Counted from the first letter of the stretch, positions 28,663-37,664 are shown. The stretch: 64,000 nucleotides of DNA from a bacterium (GCA_029554865.1 JAKPUX010000025.1:1-64000); one strand, 5' to 3'. Made by a program: numbers and translations. The notes: generated by a model not told the origin, from the sequence alone.

Positions 28663-29103
28663 TTATTTCTTGCCAAACTCCTTGCGCGCGGCATCGACCC
28701 CTGCGACAACCGCCTTTTCAGCCTTTACTTTTTTTTTTGCGACCTCTTCCCTGGTGTCGTGAATATAGCCCTTGGCGGATTCGCCCAGCTCTTCAACCTT
28801 CTGGTTGGCGGTAGTGAGGAGCTCTTCGGCCTTCATGCGGGCGGTGGCGAGCTGTTCACTGGCCTCTTCGCGCAGGGCCTGGGCCTTCTCGACCGCTTCG
28901 GTGATGATGGCGGAGGCGCGGGAGCGGGCATCGTGATAGATGCGTTTGGAGCCCTCGACCGCCTCTTCGCTCTTGCGGACGATATCGCCGCGCAACTCTT
29001 TACCTGACTTGGGGGCGAAAAGCAGGGCAGCCAGGGCGCCCAGGGTTCCGCCGATGAGCAGGCCCTTGAAAAAACTGTCGCGATCGAATCCACTCTCAGC
29101 CAT
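28663..29103 (-). CDS. YtxH-like protein with long coiled coil
   Basis: Residues 11-40 carry the YtxH signature: a glycine-containing hydrophobic helix (GLLIGGTLGALAALLFAP) followed by KSGKELRGDI. The remainder is an Ala/Glu/Lys-rich helix with apolipoprotein-like character up to residue 146. The protein is probably anchored in the inner membrane with the helix in the cytoplasm or periplasm. I chose ATG 29103, which has a perfect AGGAGG 8 bases upstream; an in-frame start 45 bases earlier would lack this. Function is unknown. It is first in an operon with the DUF948 gene. Confidence 0.8.
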   Translation of the reverse strand: MAESGFDRDSFFKGLLIGGTLGALAALLFAPKSGKELRGDIVRKSEEAVEGSKRIYHDARSRASAIITEAVEKAQALREEASEQLATARMKAEELLTTANQKVEELGESAKGYIHDTREEVAKKKVKAEKAVVAGVDAARKEFGKK

Positions 29104-29435
29104 GGTAATTTCCTCCTGATAGAGATGATGAGATAATTTTGGCCGCAATATGATATAGACGGTTGGGAATTGCGGGTTGGTTTGTGCGGTCCGGTCTTGA
29201 TGACCGCTGGATCACACCGGTAATACTACAATTAGCAAAAATTTATCAAAAAGTCAAGGCCCATTTTTGGTCTGATCGACCCCCGAAAGCTGGCTCCCAC
29301 CGGACCCCTGGCGCCGCGGACTCTCATTCCGGGGGCTATCATACCATTTTTGAGCGGACAGGCTCTTACTATAACCAGCCTGGCCGGTATTAGATTCCAC
29401 AAGGGGAGGGATTGGCCGTGCAACAGGTAAAAAAC
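29104..29435. other. Intergenic region between divergent ytxH-like and tex genes
   Basis: About 330 bases with no convincing gene. It is richer in A and T than the genes around it. A minus-strand TTGACT (near 29254) has no good -10 partner at 17 bases. I see no terminator or RNA gene. It probably holds the promoter of the ytxH/DUF948 operon, which I could not pin down. Confidence 0.4.
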
Positions 29436-29464
29436 TTGCTTTTCTCCCCTGCGCGGGATATATT
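29436..29464 (+). promoter_or_regulatory. Sigma-70-type promoter for tex
   Basis: TTGCTT (29436-29441), a 17-base spacer and TATATT (29459-29464), 45 bases before the GTG start. Confidence 0.6.
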
Positions 29465-29509
29465 TACACACTATCCAACAAATCCCGAACCAACATCAGG
29501 AATACCGGC

Positions 29510-31675
29510 GTGCAAGAGCAGCAGATGTACACCGCCATTGCGGAAGAGTTGAACCTGGGCTGGAGCCAGGTCAAGAGCACAATAGAGTTGCTGGATGCGG
29601 ACAATACCGTCCCCTTCATAGCGCGTTATCGCAAGGAGGCGACGGGGAGTCTGGATGAGGAGCAGATACGCGCCATCCAGGAGCGGATCAGGTATTTGCG
29701 CAATCTTGAGGAGCGGCGCCAGGCCATCCTCAAGAGCATCGAGGAGCAGGGCAAGCTGACGCCCGAGCTGGAGGCGGCCCTGCAGGCGGCCGACAGACTG
29801 CAGACCCTGGAGGACCTTTATCTGCCCTACAAGCCGAAGCGGCGCACCCGGGCGACGATGGCGCGAGAGAAGGGGCTGGAGCCGCTGGCGCAGCTCATTC
29901 TCGCCCAGGAGATTCTCAGCGGGGAGCCCCTCGAGTATGCCCAGTCCTTTGTGGATCCTGAAAAGGGAGTGGAGGATGCGGAGGCGGCCCTGGCGGGGGC
30001 GCGCGATATCTGCGCGGAAACCATTTCCGATGATGCCCGGGTCCGGCAAACGGTGCGCGAGCGCACCCTGGCGCGGGGATTTCTCACCTCGGAGGCCAGG
30101 GATCCCGACAACTGCAAGGAGTACGAGATCTACAAGCAGTTCTCCGAACCGGTCAAGACCATACCGCCCCACCGCATCCTGGCCATCAACCGGGGCGAGC
30201 GGGAGAACTTTTTGCGCGCGGCCATCGAGGCGCCGGAGGCGGAGCTGGTGCTGGAGATCGAAAAACTCTATGTCACCCAGCCGCGCAGCATCTTCACCGG
30301 CGAGCTGAAGAAAGCCGCCGCCGATGCCTATCATCGCCTCATCGCCCCGGCGATCGAACGGGAGATTCGCAACCAGCTCACGGAGCGGGCGGATGAACAT
30401 GCTATCCGCATCTTCGCCCAGAATCTGCGCGCGCTTCTGATGCAGCCCCCCCTGCGCGGCAAGGTCATTCTCGGCATCGATCCCGGTTTTCGCACCGGCT
30501 GCAAGATCGCCGCCATCGACCGGACGGGCAAATACCTCGAGGGCGGCACCATCTATCCCCATGAACCGCAGCGGCGCTGGCGGGAGGCGGTGGAGACCAT
30601 CAGCGAATTCATTGCGGACTATCAGATTGACATCATCGCTATTGGCAACGGCACTGCCAGCCGGGAGACCGAAAAGCTGGCCGCCGAGGTGATCGCCGAA
30701 TGCGGCCGGCCGGTTCAGTATGTCATCGTCAGCGAGGCCGGGGCCTCGGTCTATTCCGCCTCGCCGGTAGCGCGAAAGGAGTTTCCGGATCTGGAGGCCT
30801 CGCTGCGCGGCAACATCTCCATCGCCCGCCGTCTTCTTGATCCGCTTTCCGAGCTGGTCAAGATCGATCCCAAGTCGATCGGCGTCGGGCTTTATCAGCA
30901 CGATGTCGATCAGATCCATCTGGCCGAATCCCTCGACCAGGTGGTGGAGTCGTGCGTCAACAGTGTGGGGGTCGATTTGAATACCGCCTCGGTTTCTCTG
31001 CTGCAATATGTCTCCGGTGTCAACGGCAGGGTGGCGGAGAATATCGTCCGCTGCCGCGAGGAGAGGGGAAAATTCACAACCCGCGAGGAACTCAAGGCGG
31101 TCAAGGGGCTGGGCGAGAATGCCTTTGTGCAGGCGGCGGGTTTTCTGCGCCTTCCCGAGAGCGAGCGCTTTTTCGACCGGACGGCGGTTCATCCCGAATC
31201 CTACGCGGCTGCGGAGCGGCTGCTGCAGGAACTCGGCCTCGCTGTGGCGCAGGTGCAGGAGAACGGTCGGCTGGTGAGCCAGCGGCTCAAGCAGAGCGGG
31301 CGCACCCTGACCGAGCTGGCCGGGGTGTGCGGCTGCGGCGCCGAGACCCTGCAGGATATCATCGCCAGCCTGGAAAAACCCAACCGCGACCCACGTGATG
31401 AAATGCCCAAGCCGATCTTGCGCAGCGATGTGCTCACCATCGAGGACTTGAGCGAGGGGATGGTGCTCAAGGGAACCGTGCGCAATGTTGTCGATTTTGG
31501 AGCCTTTGTCGACATCGGAGTCAAGGAGGACGGCCTTGTCCATCTCAGCCGCATGGCGAAAAAGTTCGTCAAGCATCCCCTGGATATCGTCAAGGTCGGG
31601 GATGTGATCGAGGTCAAGGTGATCACCATCGACCGGGAGCGCCATCGCATCGGTCTGAGCATGGTGCTGGATTGA
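29510..31675 (+). CDS. tex: Tex-family RNA-binding protein with S1 domain
   Basis: A conserved nucleic-acid-binding protein linked to transcription and RNA handling. The N-terminal helical Tex domain contains TVPFIARYRKEATGSLDE. A YqgF/RNase H-like core follows (about 320-450: ILGIDPGFRTGCKIAAID, IAIGNGTASRETE). Then come helix-hairpin-helix motifs (about 485-560, LNTASVSLLQYVSGV) and a C-terminal S1 domain (about 640-715, VLKGTVRNVVDFGAFVDIG). The length of 721 is close to the family norm of ~770. The start is GTG 29510 with CAGGAA about 7 bases upstream; ATG 29525 is an alternative. The stop overlaps the next start (TGATG). Confidence 0.93.
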   Translation: MQEQQMYTAIAEELNLGWSQVKSTIELLDADNTVPFIARYRKEATGSLDEEQIRAIQERIRYLRNLEERRQAILKSIEEQGKLTPELEAALQAADRLQTLEDLYLPYKPKRRTRATMAREKGLEPLAQLILAQEILSGEPLEYAQSFVDPEKGVEDAEAALAGARDICAETISDDARVRQTVRERTLARGFLTSEARDPDNCKEYEIYKQFSEPVKTIPPHRILAINRGERENFLRAAIEAPEAELVLEIEKLYVTQPRSIFTGELKKAAADAYHRLIAPAIEREIRNQLTERADEHAIRIFAQNLRALLMQPPLRGKVILGIDPGFRTGCKIAAIDRTGKYLEGGTIYPHEPQRRWREAVETISEFIADYQIDIIAIGNGTASRETEKLAAEVIAECGRPVQYVIVSEAGASVYSASPVARKEFPDLEASLRGNISIARRLLDPLSELVKIDPKSIGVGLYQHDVDQIHLAESLDQVVESCVNSVGVDLNTASVSLLQYVSGVNGRVAENIVRCREERGKFTTREELKAVKGLGENAFVQAAGFLRLPESERFFDRTAVHPESYAAAERLLQELGLAVAQVQENGRLVSQRLKQSGRTLTELAGVCGCGAETLQDIIASLEKPNRDPRDEMPKPILRSDVLTIEDLSEGMVLKGTVRNVVDFGAFVDIGVKEDGLVHLSRMAKKFVKHPLDIVKVGDVIEVKVITIDRERHRIGLSMVLD

Positions 31676-32841
31676 TGACGGCCGCAGGGGTAAAAGAGAA
31701 AGCCGGAGCGCTGCGGGTCTGTATTTTCACCAGTGTACACCGCCCCTATGATGTGCGGGTATTTCATCGTCAGGCGCGCAGCCTGACCGAGGCGGGCCAT
31801 GAGGTCACCCTGCTGGTCCACGCCCCGTTCGCCCGTGAACGGCGTGACGGAGTGGAGGTCATCGGCTTGAAGCCGCCTTCCGGCCGGCTGATGCGGCTTT
31901 GCTCTTCCTGGCGTTTTTTGCGCGCTGCTCTGAGCCAGCATGCGGAGGTCTACCATTTCCACGATCTGGAGCTGCTGCCGGCCGGACTGCTGCTCAGGAT
32001 CTGGAGCCGCAGGGCCGTCATTTACGATTGTCATGAGAACTATCCAGAGGCGATCCTTGAGCGCGCCTGGCTGCCCGCATGGCTGAAGCCTGTGCTCTCG
32101 CGCCTGGTGGGCTGGTTTGAACCGGCTCTGGCCCGCCATCTGGATGCGGTGATCTGCGTGGTCCCCGATCAGGAGGCGCGGCTGCGGCGACGCGGCTGCC
32201 GCACGGTTATGGTGCGCAACTTTCCGCGGCTTGAGATCTTTCAAAGGCCTGTCCGGACAGCCCGGCAGGAGGAGATCATTTATCTCGGGGGACTGAGCAT
32301 TGCGCGCGGGGCGCGGATGATGGTCGATATCATGGCCGGGCTGAAGACGAGCCATCCCGGACTCCGGTTGATCTGCCTCGGTCCCTTCAACGAAGCGCAC
32401 GTGCGGGCAGAGGTTGTGGAATATGCCCGGGCGCAAAGGGTCGATGATATCATTACTTACATACCCCTTGTGCCGCACGAAGAGGTGGCGGATCATCTCC
32501 ACCGCGCCCGGGTCGGACTGGTGCCCTGGCAGCCCCATCCCCAGCTGCTGAAGCTCTGTTATCCCAATAAGGTCTTCGAGTACATGGCCTGCGGCCTGCC
32601 GATTGTGGCCAGTGATCTGCCCGGGCTGCGCGAACTTATCACCCCGGCGAGCTGCGGCTGCCTGGTTGCGGCCGAAGATGTGGAAGCCCATATTGCGGCG
32701 ATCCGGCAGCTGCTGGACGACCCCGGTGCGGCGGAGGCAATGGGGCTGGCCGGCATGGCCTATGCCCGCGGCCATTACAGCTGGGAGGCGGAACGCAAGA
32801 GCCTGCTCAGGCTCTACGAGGAGCTGGGGGCGCGGCGATGA
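31675..32841 (+). CDS. Family 4-type (GT-B) glycosyltransferase
   Basis: A retaining GT-B glycosyltransferase of 388 residues, probably acting on a cell-surface glycan. The N-terminal Rossmann half has VCIFTSVHRPYDVRVFHR, the GT4-like acceptor-side opening, and VYHFHDLELLPAG. The C-terminal nucleotide-sugar half has IIYLGGLSIARGARMM, KVFEYMACGLPIVAS and a conserved Glu-containing loop. The ATG overlaps the tex stop by one base. The next gene overlaps by four bases (ATGA), so the WbqC-like protein is translationally coupled. Donor and acceptor cannot be read from sequence. Confidence 0.85.
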   Translation: MTAAGVKEKAGALRVCIFTSVHRPYDVRVFHRQARSLTEAGHEVTLLVHAPFARERRDGVEVIGLKPPSGRLMRLCSSWRFLRAALSQHAEVYHFHDLELLPAGLLLRIWSRRAVIYDCHENYPEAILERAWLPAWLKPVLSRLVGWFEPALARHLDAVICVVPDQEARLRRRGCRTVMVRNFPRLEIFQRPVRTARQEEIIYLGGLSIARGARMMVDIMAGLKTSHPGLRLICLGPFNEAHVRAEVVEYARAQRVDDIITYIPLVPHEEVADHLHRARVGLVPWQPHPQLLKLCYPNKVFEYMACGLPIVASDLPGLRELITPASCGCLVAAEDVEAHIAAIRQLLDDPGAAEAMGLAGMAYARGHYSWEAERKSLLRLYEELGARR

Positions 32842-33542
32842 TCCTGGCGGCAGCGCCCCCAGCTTATTTCCCGCCGCCGGCGGCCTGCGCCAAGCTGGCG
32901 GCCGCCGATGTGGTGGTTTGCGCCGAAAGCTTTCGCTTCAGCCGCAAGGAGGGCACCCACCGGACGGCGATCAGGTCCATGACCGGCCGGCGCTGGCTTT
33001 CGGTGCCGGTGGTCGGCAGCGGGCGGCCCGGGACCCATATCAGCGATCTCGCCATCGACTTCAATCAGCCCTGGGCGGATGAACATTGGCGGGTTCTGGA
33101 GTACAACTATCATAACGCCGCCTATTTCTACTACTATGCCGAGGCGGTGGAGAGGATCATCCGCGGTGCCGGGCAGTCTTTGGTCGGGCTGCTGGCCGAT
33201 GCCGGCCAATTTGTCCGGGGCAGCCTCGCTCTGAGGGCCCGGGTGATTTCCAGCAGTCTTCTTCCGGAGGTGGCGGAGCGCACCGGGCGACTTCTGGCCT
33301 GGGCGGAGGCCTGCGGATGCGATCGCTATCTGATCCATCCCGGTGAAGCCGGCCTGCTGGATCTGCCGCGGCTCGAGGCGGCAGGCATCGGCCTGGACCG
33401 AATTGAATTCACCGAGGCGCCCTATCATCAGCAGGGTCCGGGCTTTCTGCCCGGGCTCTCGCTTCTTGATCTTCTTTTCAATGAAGGCCCGGCGGCTGCT
33501 GGCTACCTGCAGGCCAACATCAGGATTGTGCCGGCTGATTGA
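32838..33542 (+). CDS. WbqC-like family protein
   Basis: Members of the WbqC family occur in polysaccharide and O-antigen gene clusters; their enzymatic role is not settled. The 234-residue protein has the family layout: an early PAYFPPPAACAKLAAADVVV, the basic RFSRKEGTHRTAI segment, RRWLSVPVVG, a W...H...Y..A.YF middle segment and the C-terminal SLLDLLFNEGP. It is coupled to the glycosyltransferase by an ATGA overlap, which supports a shared role in making or tailoring a surface glycan or glycolipid. Confidence 0.75.
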   Translation: MILAAAPPAYFPPPAACAKLAAADVVVCAESFRFSRKEGTHRTAIRSMTGRRWLSVPVVGSGRPGTHISDLAIDFNQPWADEHWRVLEYNYHNAAYFYYYAEAVERIIRGAGQSLVGLLADAGQFVRGSLALRARVISSSLLPEVAERTGRLLAWAEACGCDRYLIHPGEAGLLDLPRLEAAGIGLDRIEFTEAPYHQQGPGFLPGLSLLDLLFNEGPAAAGYLQANIRIVPAD

Positions 33543-33602
33543 GCGGCCGCAATTTTATCATAGAGTGATATTGATCCGGCTATATAAATCGAGGGAGGAT
33601 CT

Positions 33603-34859
33603 ATGTCCAAAGCGAAGCAGATGGCAAAGCTGGTTGGAGTGATCGATGGCGGGAGGGAAGAGGTCATCAACTTGCAGCGCAGCCTGGTGGCCATTCCCGC
33701 CCTGGCGCCCGAGAGCGGGGGGGACGGTGAGAAGGCAAAGGCCGATTTCATGCGCAGCTGGCTGGAGAAAGCGGAATTCGATGAGCTGATCGAGCTAAAC
33801 GCCCCGGATCCGCGGGTACCGTGCGGCTATCGTCCAAACATGCTGTGCCGGCTCCTCGGGGAGGAGCGCAGCCGCACGGTCTGGGTGCTGGCGCATCTGG
33901 ATGTGGTGCCGGCCGGGGATCTGAAAAAGTGGAAGAGCAAGCCTTTCGAACTGAAGCTGGAAGGGGATGAGCTTTTTGGGCGCGGGACGGAGGACAACCA
34001 TCAGGGATTGATCTCCGGCCTGCTGGCGGTGAAGGCCTTTAAAACGGCCGGGATCCAGCCCCCTTGCAATCTCGGCCTGGCCCTGGTCGCCGACGAGGAG
34101 ACCTCGAGCCGCTACGGCCTGGACTATCTGATGACGCATCACGCCGACCAGTTCGGCGCGGATGATCTGGTGCTGGTCCCGGATGCCGGGGATGAGGCCG
34201 GTACGCTTATCGAAATCGCGGAGAAGAGCATCCTCTGGCTCAAGGTGACCGTCGTCGGCAAACAATGTCATGGTTCAACCCCGGAGCTGGGCAACAACGC
34301 CGCTCGCGCGGCGGCCCACCTGGTGGTCAGGATGGATGGTCTGGAAGGGATCTTTGACGCGCGCAATCCCCTCTTTGAACCCCCCATCAGCACCTTCGAG
34401 CCGACCAAGCATGAGGCCAATGTGCCCAACGTCAACACTGTGCCGGGCAAGGAGGTCTTTTATTTTGACTGCCGGGTCTTGCCGGAGTACCCCCTGGAGG
34501 AGGTGGAGAAAAAAATCCGGGGGATGGTGAAGGAGGTGCGTGATCGTTTCGGGGTGAAGATCAGGCTCGAGTTTGCACAGCGCGCCGAGGCGGCGCCGCC
34601 CACGCCGGAAAGCGCTCCGGTGGTCGTGGCTCTGAAGAGGGCGATCCGGGAGATCAAAGGGGTTGAGCCGCGCTGCGTGGGCATAGGCGGCGGCACGGTG
34701 GCGGCCATTTTTCGCCGCGCCGGCATCCCCGCTGCAGTCTGGTCTAGCCTTATGGATACCGCACACCAGCCAAACGAATCCTCCAGGATATCCGACACCC
34801 TGGGGGATGCCAGGGTGATGGCGCATGTGATGCTCCACGCCCTGGAGGCCGGGAAATGA
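33603..34859 (+). CDS. M20-family metallopeptidase/deacylase
   Basis: A di-zinc amidohydrolase of the ArgE/DapE/CPG2 type with 418 residues. The metal-site motifs are VLAHLDVVPAGD (His98), GRGTEDNHQG (Asp131) and VADEETSSRYG (catalytic Glu165 and metal Glu166). A dimerisation insert follows, then the C-terminal HxxE-type metal end (DTAHQPNE). The variant GTEDNHQG resembles M20A peptidases rather than strict ArgE or DapE, so the substrate is uncertain (dipeptide or acyl-amino acid). GAGGGAGGAT precedes the ATG. It ends in a strong bidirectional terminator. Confidence 0.85.
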   Translation: MSKAKQMAKLVGVIDGGREEVINLQRSLVAIPALAPESGGDGEKAKADFMRSWLEKAEFDELIELNAPDPRVPCGYRPNMLCRLLGEERSRTVWVLAHLDVVPAGDLKKWKSKPFELKLEGDELFGRGTEDNHQGLISGLLAVKAFKTAGIQPPCNLGLALVADEETSSRYGLDYLMTHHADQFGADDLVLVPDAGDEAGTLIEIAEKSILWLKVTVVGKQCHGSTPELGNNAARAAAHLVVRMDGLEGIFDARNPLFEPPISTFEPTKHEANVPNVNTVPGKEVFYFDCRVLPEYPLEEVEKKIRGMVKEVRDRFGVKIRLEFAQRAEAAPPTPESAPVVVALKRAIREIKGVEPRCVGIGGGTVAAIFRRAGIPAAVWSSLMDTAHQPNESSRISDTLGDARVMAHVMLHALEAGK

Positions 34860-34895
34860 AAAAGGCCCGCCGGAACAATCCGGCGGGCCTTTTTA
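34859..34895. terminator. Bidirectional terminator between the M20 and DedA genes
   Basis: AAAAGGCCCGCCGG and CCGGCGGGCCTTTT form a perfect stem with A-run and T-run, between convergent genes. Confidence 0.92.
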
Positions 34896-34906
34896 AATGG
34901 CGGTGA

Positions 34907-35527
34907 TCAGGAGTGCGGTTCTCTGCGGCGTTTGAGGCGGGAGTGGATGAACCATCCCACCAGGGCGGCAAGCAGGAGCAGCACGACGATATCGACCTGG
35001 TGCGAATATTTTTGCACAATAGTCCAGTTTTCGCGCAGCTTGATGCCCAGAAAGAGGAGAAAGCTGTTCCAGAGGGTGGCCCCGATCAGGGTCGCCGTCA
35101 GGAAGGGGAAGAGGCGCATTTTGCCCATGCCCGCCGGGATGGAGATGAAGTGGCGGATAACGGGGATGAAGCGGCTGAAAAAGAGGGTGAGGGTGCCGCT
35201 GCGTTTGGCGAAAAATTTTTCAGTGAGCTCAAGGTCGTGGCGGTCGAGGAGGAGGTATTTGCCGACCTTGAGCACCACGGGTTTACCTCCGTAATAGCCC
35301 ATATAGTAGGAGATGAGCGAGCCGATGATGGAGCCCGCCGTGGTGGTCAGAATGGAGAGGGAGAGGTTCCATTTACCGTCGGCGACGAGGAATCCGACGA
35401 AGGGCATGACGGCCTCGCTGGGGACAGGCGCCACCATGCTTTCGAGCATCATGAGCAGGGCGGCGCTCCAGTAGCCGCCCGCGTCAAGCAGTTTAATGGC
35501 CAGTTCGGAAATATACTCTGTGATCAT
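34907..35527 (-). CDS. DedA-family membrane protein
   Basis: DedA/SNARE-associated proteins help recycle lipid carriers such as undecaprenyl phosphate and keep membrane homeostasis. The 206-residue protein has four to five hydrophobic segments and the family motifs MVAPVPSEAVMPFVGF and FFSRFIPVIRHFISIPAG (the conserved Arg-containing re-entrant loop). I chose ATG 35527, with GGAG 8 bases upstream. An in-frame ATG 33 bases earlier lacks family similarity. It is a single gene, convergent with the M20 gene. Confidence 0.88.
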   Translation of the reverse strand: MITEYISELAIKLLDAGGYWSAALLMMLESMVAPVPSEAVMPFVGFLVADGKWNLSLSILTTTAGSIIGSLISYYMGYYGGKPVVLKVGKYLLLDRHDLELTEKFFAKRSGTLTLFFSRFIPVIRHFISIPAGMGKMRLFPFLTATLIGATLWNSFLLFLGIKLRENWTIVQKYSHQVDIVVLLLLAALVGWFIHSRLKRRREPHS

Positions 35528-35598
35528 TGGGTTTCTCCGGTTCAGGGGATCGATTTTCAATTAGTACGGACAATGGAGATGATCTGCGCATTTTTATC

Positions 35599-36684
35599 TC
35601 AGCCACCCACCCGCTCATCGAGAAAGCGTTTGAGCCCGGCCGAACTGCCGGGAGACCATCCGAAGGCCTTGCGCCAGACCTCGTCGCTCTCCATGCAGAG
35701 ATAGACCGGGGTCTCCTGGCCATGCGCCTTGATCCAGCGATACATGCGGGCGAACATTTCGATGCGCTGCGGCTTGAAATAGCGGAACTTGTGGTCAGCG
35801 CCGGGGAGCAGCTCGCCGAGAAAGATCCGCGACTCGGGGTGGTTATCCCGGATGATCTCATCGAGGAAGGGGGGATAGCGCAGGGCGCCGAGGCTGATCC
35901 AGGCGATATTGCGGGGCTCTATCCGGCGAAAGATCTGCTCGACGACCTCGTGGTAGCCCTCTTCCCAGCCTTCGTGGCGGATCATAGGGTCGAAGTGGAA
36001 GCCGATCCAGAAACCGGCCGCCTGGGCCTCGGCCGCCGCTTCGAGGCGCTCAGCGAGGGACGGGGTATGGGGCTCCTCGCTGGCAACGATGGCAGCGGCA
36101 TTGACTGACCAGGAGACGACCGTACGCCGGTCATGGGGAAGGCTGATGAAGTGTTCTATGTGAGTGTTCTTGCTCTTGAGTTCGATGATGGCGTTGCGGC
36201 GCTGGCGGAAATAGTTCACCAGATCACTGCTCCAGGCGGTGAAGTGGTCGAAGGTCAGGCTGTCGGAGAGTTCGCCGGTGCCGATGCGGTAAAAATGGTC
36301 CGGATGCGAGTCGAGCACCTGGTCGAGTTCGATGAACATGTCGTCGAGATTGCAGTAGAGGGTGGTCATGGGGACGTTGAGGTAGCCCTGCAGGATGCAG
36401 TAGGAGCAGCCGAGATCGCAGCCGGCGGCGATGTCGAGATTGTGATAGAGGCAGCAGATATGCCGGGAGGTGCCTGGGCAGTAGCGCAGAAAGGGGCCGC
36501 GCTGGCGGCTGAGCAGGATGTTTTTCCCGGCCGGGGCCGGTGGAAGGGCCTGCTGGTCGGGGATGGGGATGCGCTCGGCCTTGGACAGTCGGGCGAGGAT
36601 GCGCGTCGTCCAGGGATTGTTTTGCACGGCCTCCTCGATATAGAGGCGGTCGGGGAGGAAGGGCTGATAGCGAGAGGCGTTCAT
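35599..36684 (-). CDS. Radical SAM protein of the spore-photoproduct-lyase-like (SplB) group
   Basis: A 361-residue iron-sulphur enzyme. The CxxxCxxC cluster motif is GCDLGCSYCILQGYLN (Cys89, Cys93, Cys96). The surrounding order (an upstream cysteine-rich CPGTSRHICCLYHNLDIA, then the partial TIM barrel with RIGTGELSDSL and VVSWSVNA) matches SplB and related DNA-photolyase-annotated proteins. SplB proper reverts spore photoproduct in DNA, but nothing here suggests sporulation, so the true substrate is open. The start codon overlaps the stop of the ParB-like gene by four bases (ATGA), showing translational coupling. Confidence 0.8.
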   Translation of the reverse strand: MNASRYQPFLPDRLYIEEAVQNNPWTTRILARLSKAERIPIPDQQALPPAPAGKNILLSRQRGPFLRYCPGTSRHICCLYHNLDIAAGCDLGCSYCILQGYLNVPMTTLYCNLDDMFIELDQVLDSHPDHFYRIGTGELSDSLTFDHFTAWSSDLVNYFRQRRNAIIELKSKNTHIEHFISLPHDRRTVVSWSVNAAAIVASEEPHTPSLAERLEAAAEAQAAGFWIGFHFDPMIRHEGWEEGYHEVVEQIFRRIEPRNIAWISLGALRYPPFLDEIIRDNHPESRIFLGELLPGADHKFRYFKPQRIEMFARMYRWIKAHGQETPVYLCMESDEVWRKAFGWSPGSSAGLKRFLDERVGG

Positions 36685-37664
36685 GTCAGCTCTGTCAGTT
36701 GGTCGATCAGGCCTCGCGCCTGCATCTCCTGGAGGGTCTCGAGGCGGGCGGTGAATTCCGCAGGGGTAGAGAAGGAGAAATCGACCGTGTACTCCTCGCC
36801 GGCGAACCAGGGGGTCGGGCGCAGGTGGAGTTCCGGGGGCAGCTTGGCGGATCGGAGCAGACTCTCGAAGCGGGCGAGGGTGGCGCTGTAAGCGGGGTAG
36901 CGCCGCGTCATGAGCAGGTTCTTGAAGCGGTCAGTCTTTTGCGAGGGGGTGAGGTTCTGCTCCTCCAGCAGGCTCCGCCATTCCGGCTGCGCGAGAAGCT
37001 GGGGCAGGGAGGCCTTGTCAATCCGCTCGATATCGGAGAGCAAGAGCCAGAATTCTCGCTGGCGGTTTTTGCCGAGCCTGAGGGTCCTGCTCAACTGCCA
37101 GAAGGCCAGGCGTTCTGCCGGCTCAGCGGAGGCCATGGCGCCGGCCGTTTCCATGGCGAGTTCATCAGCGGCGAGGGCGCTTTGCAGCTCCGGTTCAAGG
37201 AGGCGCAAGGGGGCGTAGAGGCTGAAGAGCTTGGGATTGGGGGCCAGACCCATGAGGGGGAACCAGGTGCGCAGGATCTCCTCCCGGCTCAGGGAGAGGG
37301 GGCCGGAGAGGGCGGCGATGGCGTGGGAGGCCTCAAGGGGAGAGAAGGGGCGGAGAGCGCCCCTTTGCTCGACGAGCCAGCGATAGGCCTGCAGGTCATC
37401 CCAATTCCGGGGCAGAAGCATCGCCGGGATCCGGGTGAGGCCGGCGGCTGCGGCGGCTTGCAGGCGGCGGAATCCCGTGACCGGTCGGTAGCGTGGTGCA
37501 GGACTCTCCTCACCAACACGCAGCTGGAGGTGAATGGGCTCGACGATGCCGAGGCGGGCGACCGAGCGCATCAGCAGGGCATCCGCCATCCCCGGGAGCA
37601 GTTGAAAGAAGCGGTCATCGGCGTCGATCTCGCCAAGGCCGGCTTCAAGATAGGTCAGTTTCAT
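36681..37664 (-). CDS. ParB-like N-terminal-domain protein coupled to radical SAM gene
   Basis: The first ~100 residues follow the ParB/Srx-like nuclease fold: LLPGMADALLMRSVARLGIVEP, given here only as positions 22-43, then YRPVTGFRRLQAAAAAG (58-74) and IPAML. This matches the 'Pi-x-V...G-x-R-R-x-x-A' pattern of ParB and KorB proteins. The rest (about 110-327) is helical with no recognisable HTH and is unlike chromosome-partition ParB. No parA gene is near, so it is not a partition system. AAAGGA precedes the ATG. Together with the radical SAM gene it forms a two-gene operon of unknown purpose, possibly nucleic-acid modification or repair. Confidence 0.65.
   Translation of the reverse strand: MKLTYLEAGLGEIDADDRFFQLLPGMADALLMRSVARLGIVEPIHLQLRVGEESPAPRYRPVTGFRRLQAAAAAGLTRIPAMLLPRNWDDLQAYRWLVEQRGALRPFSPLEASHAIAALSGPLSLSREEILRTWFPLMGLAPNPKLFSLYAPLRLLEPELQSALAADELAMETAGAMASAEPAERLAFWQLSRTLRLGKNRQREFWLLLSDIERIDKASLPQLLAQPEWRSLLEEQNLTPSQKTDRFKNLLMTRRYPAYSATLARFESLLRSAKLPPELHLRPTPWFAGEEYTVDFSFSTPAEFTARLETLQEMQARGLIDQLTELT

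Noticed and set aside
29215-29260. Minus-strand TTGACT as a promoter for the ytxH-like operon
   Set aside because: No acceptable -10 box lies 16-18 bases downstream; the best spacing to TAGTAT is 23 bases.
29471-31645. 724-residue open frame on the minus strand
   Set aside because: It mirrors the tex gene over its whole length. Tex has clear family motifs and a promoter, while this frame has none.
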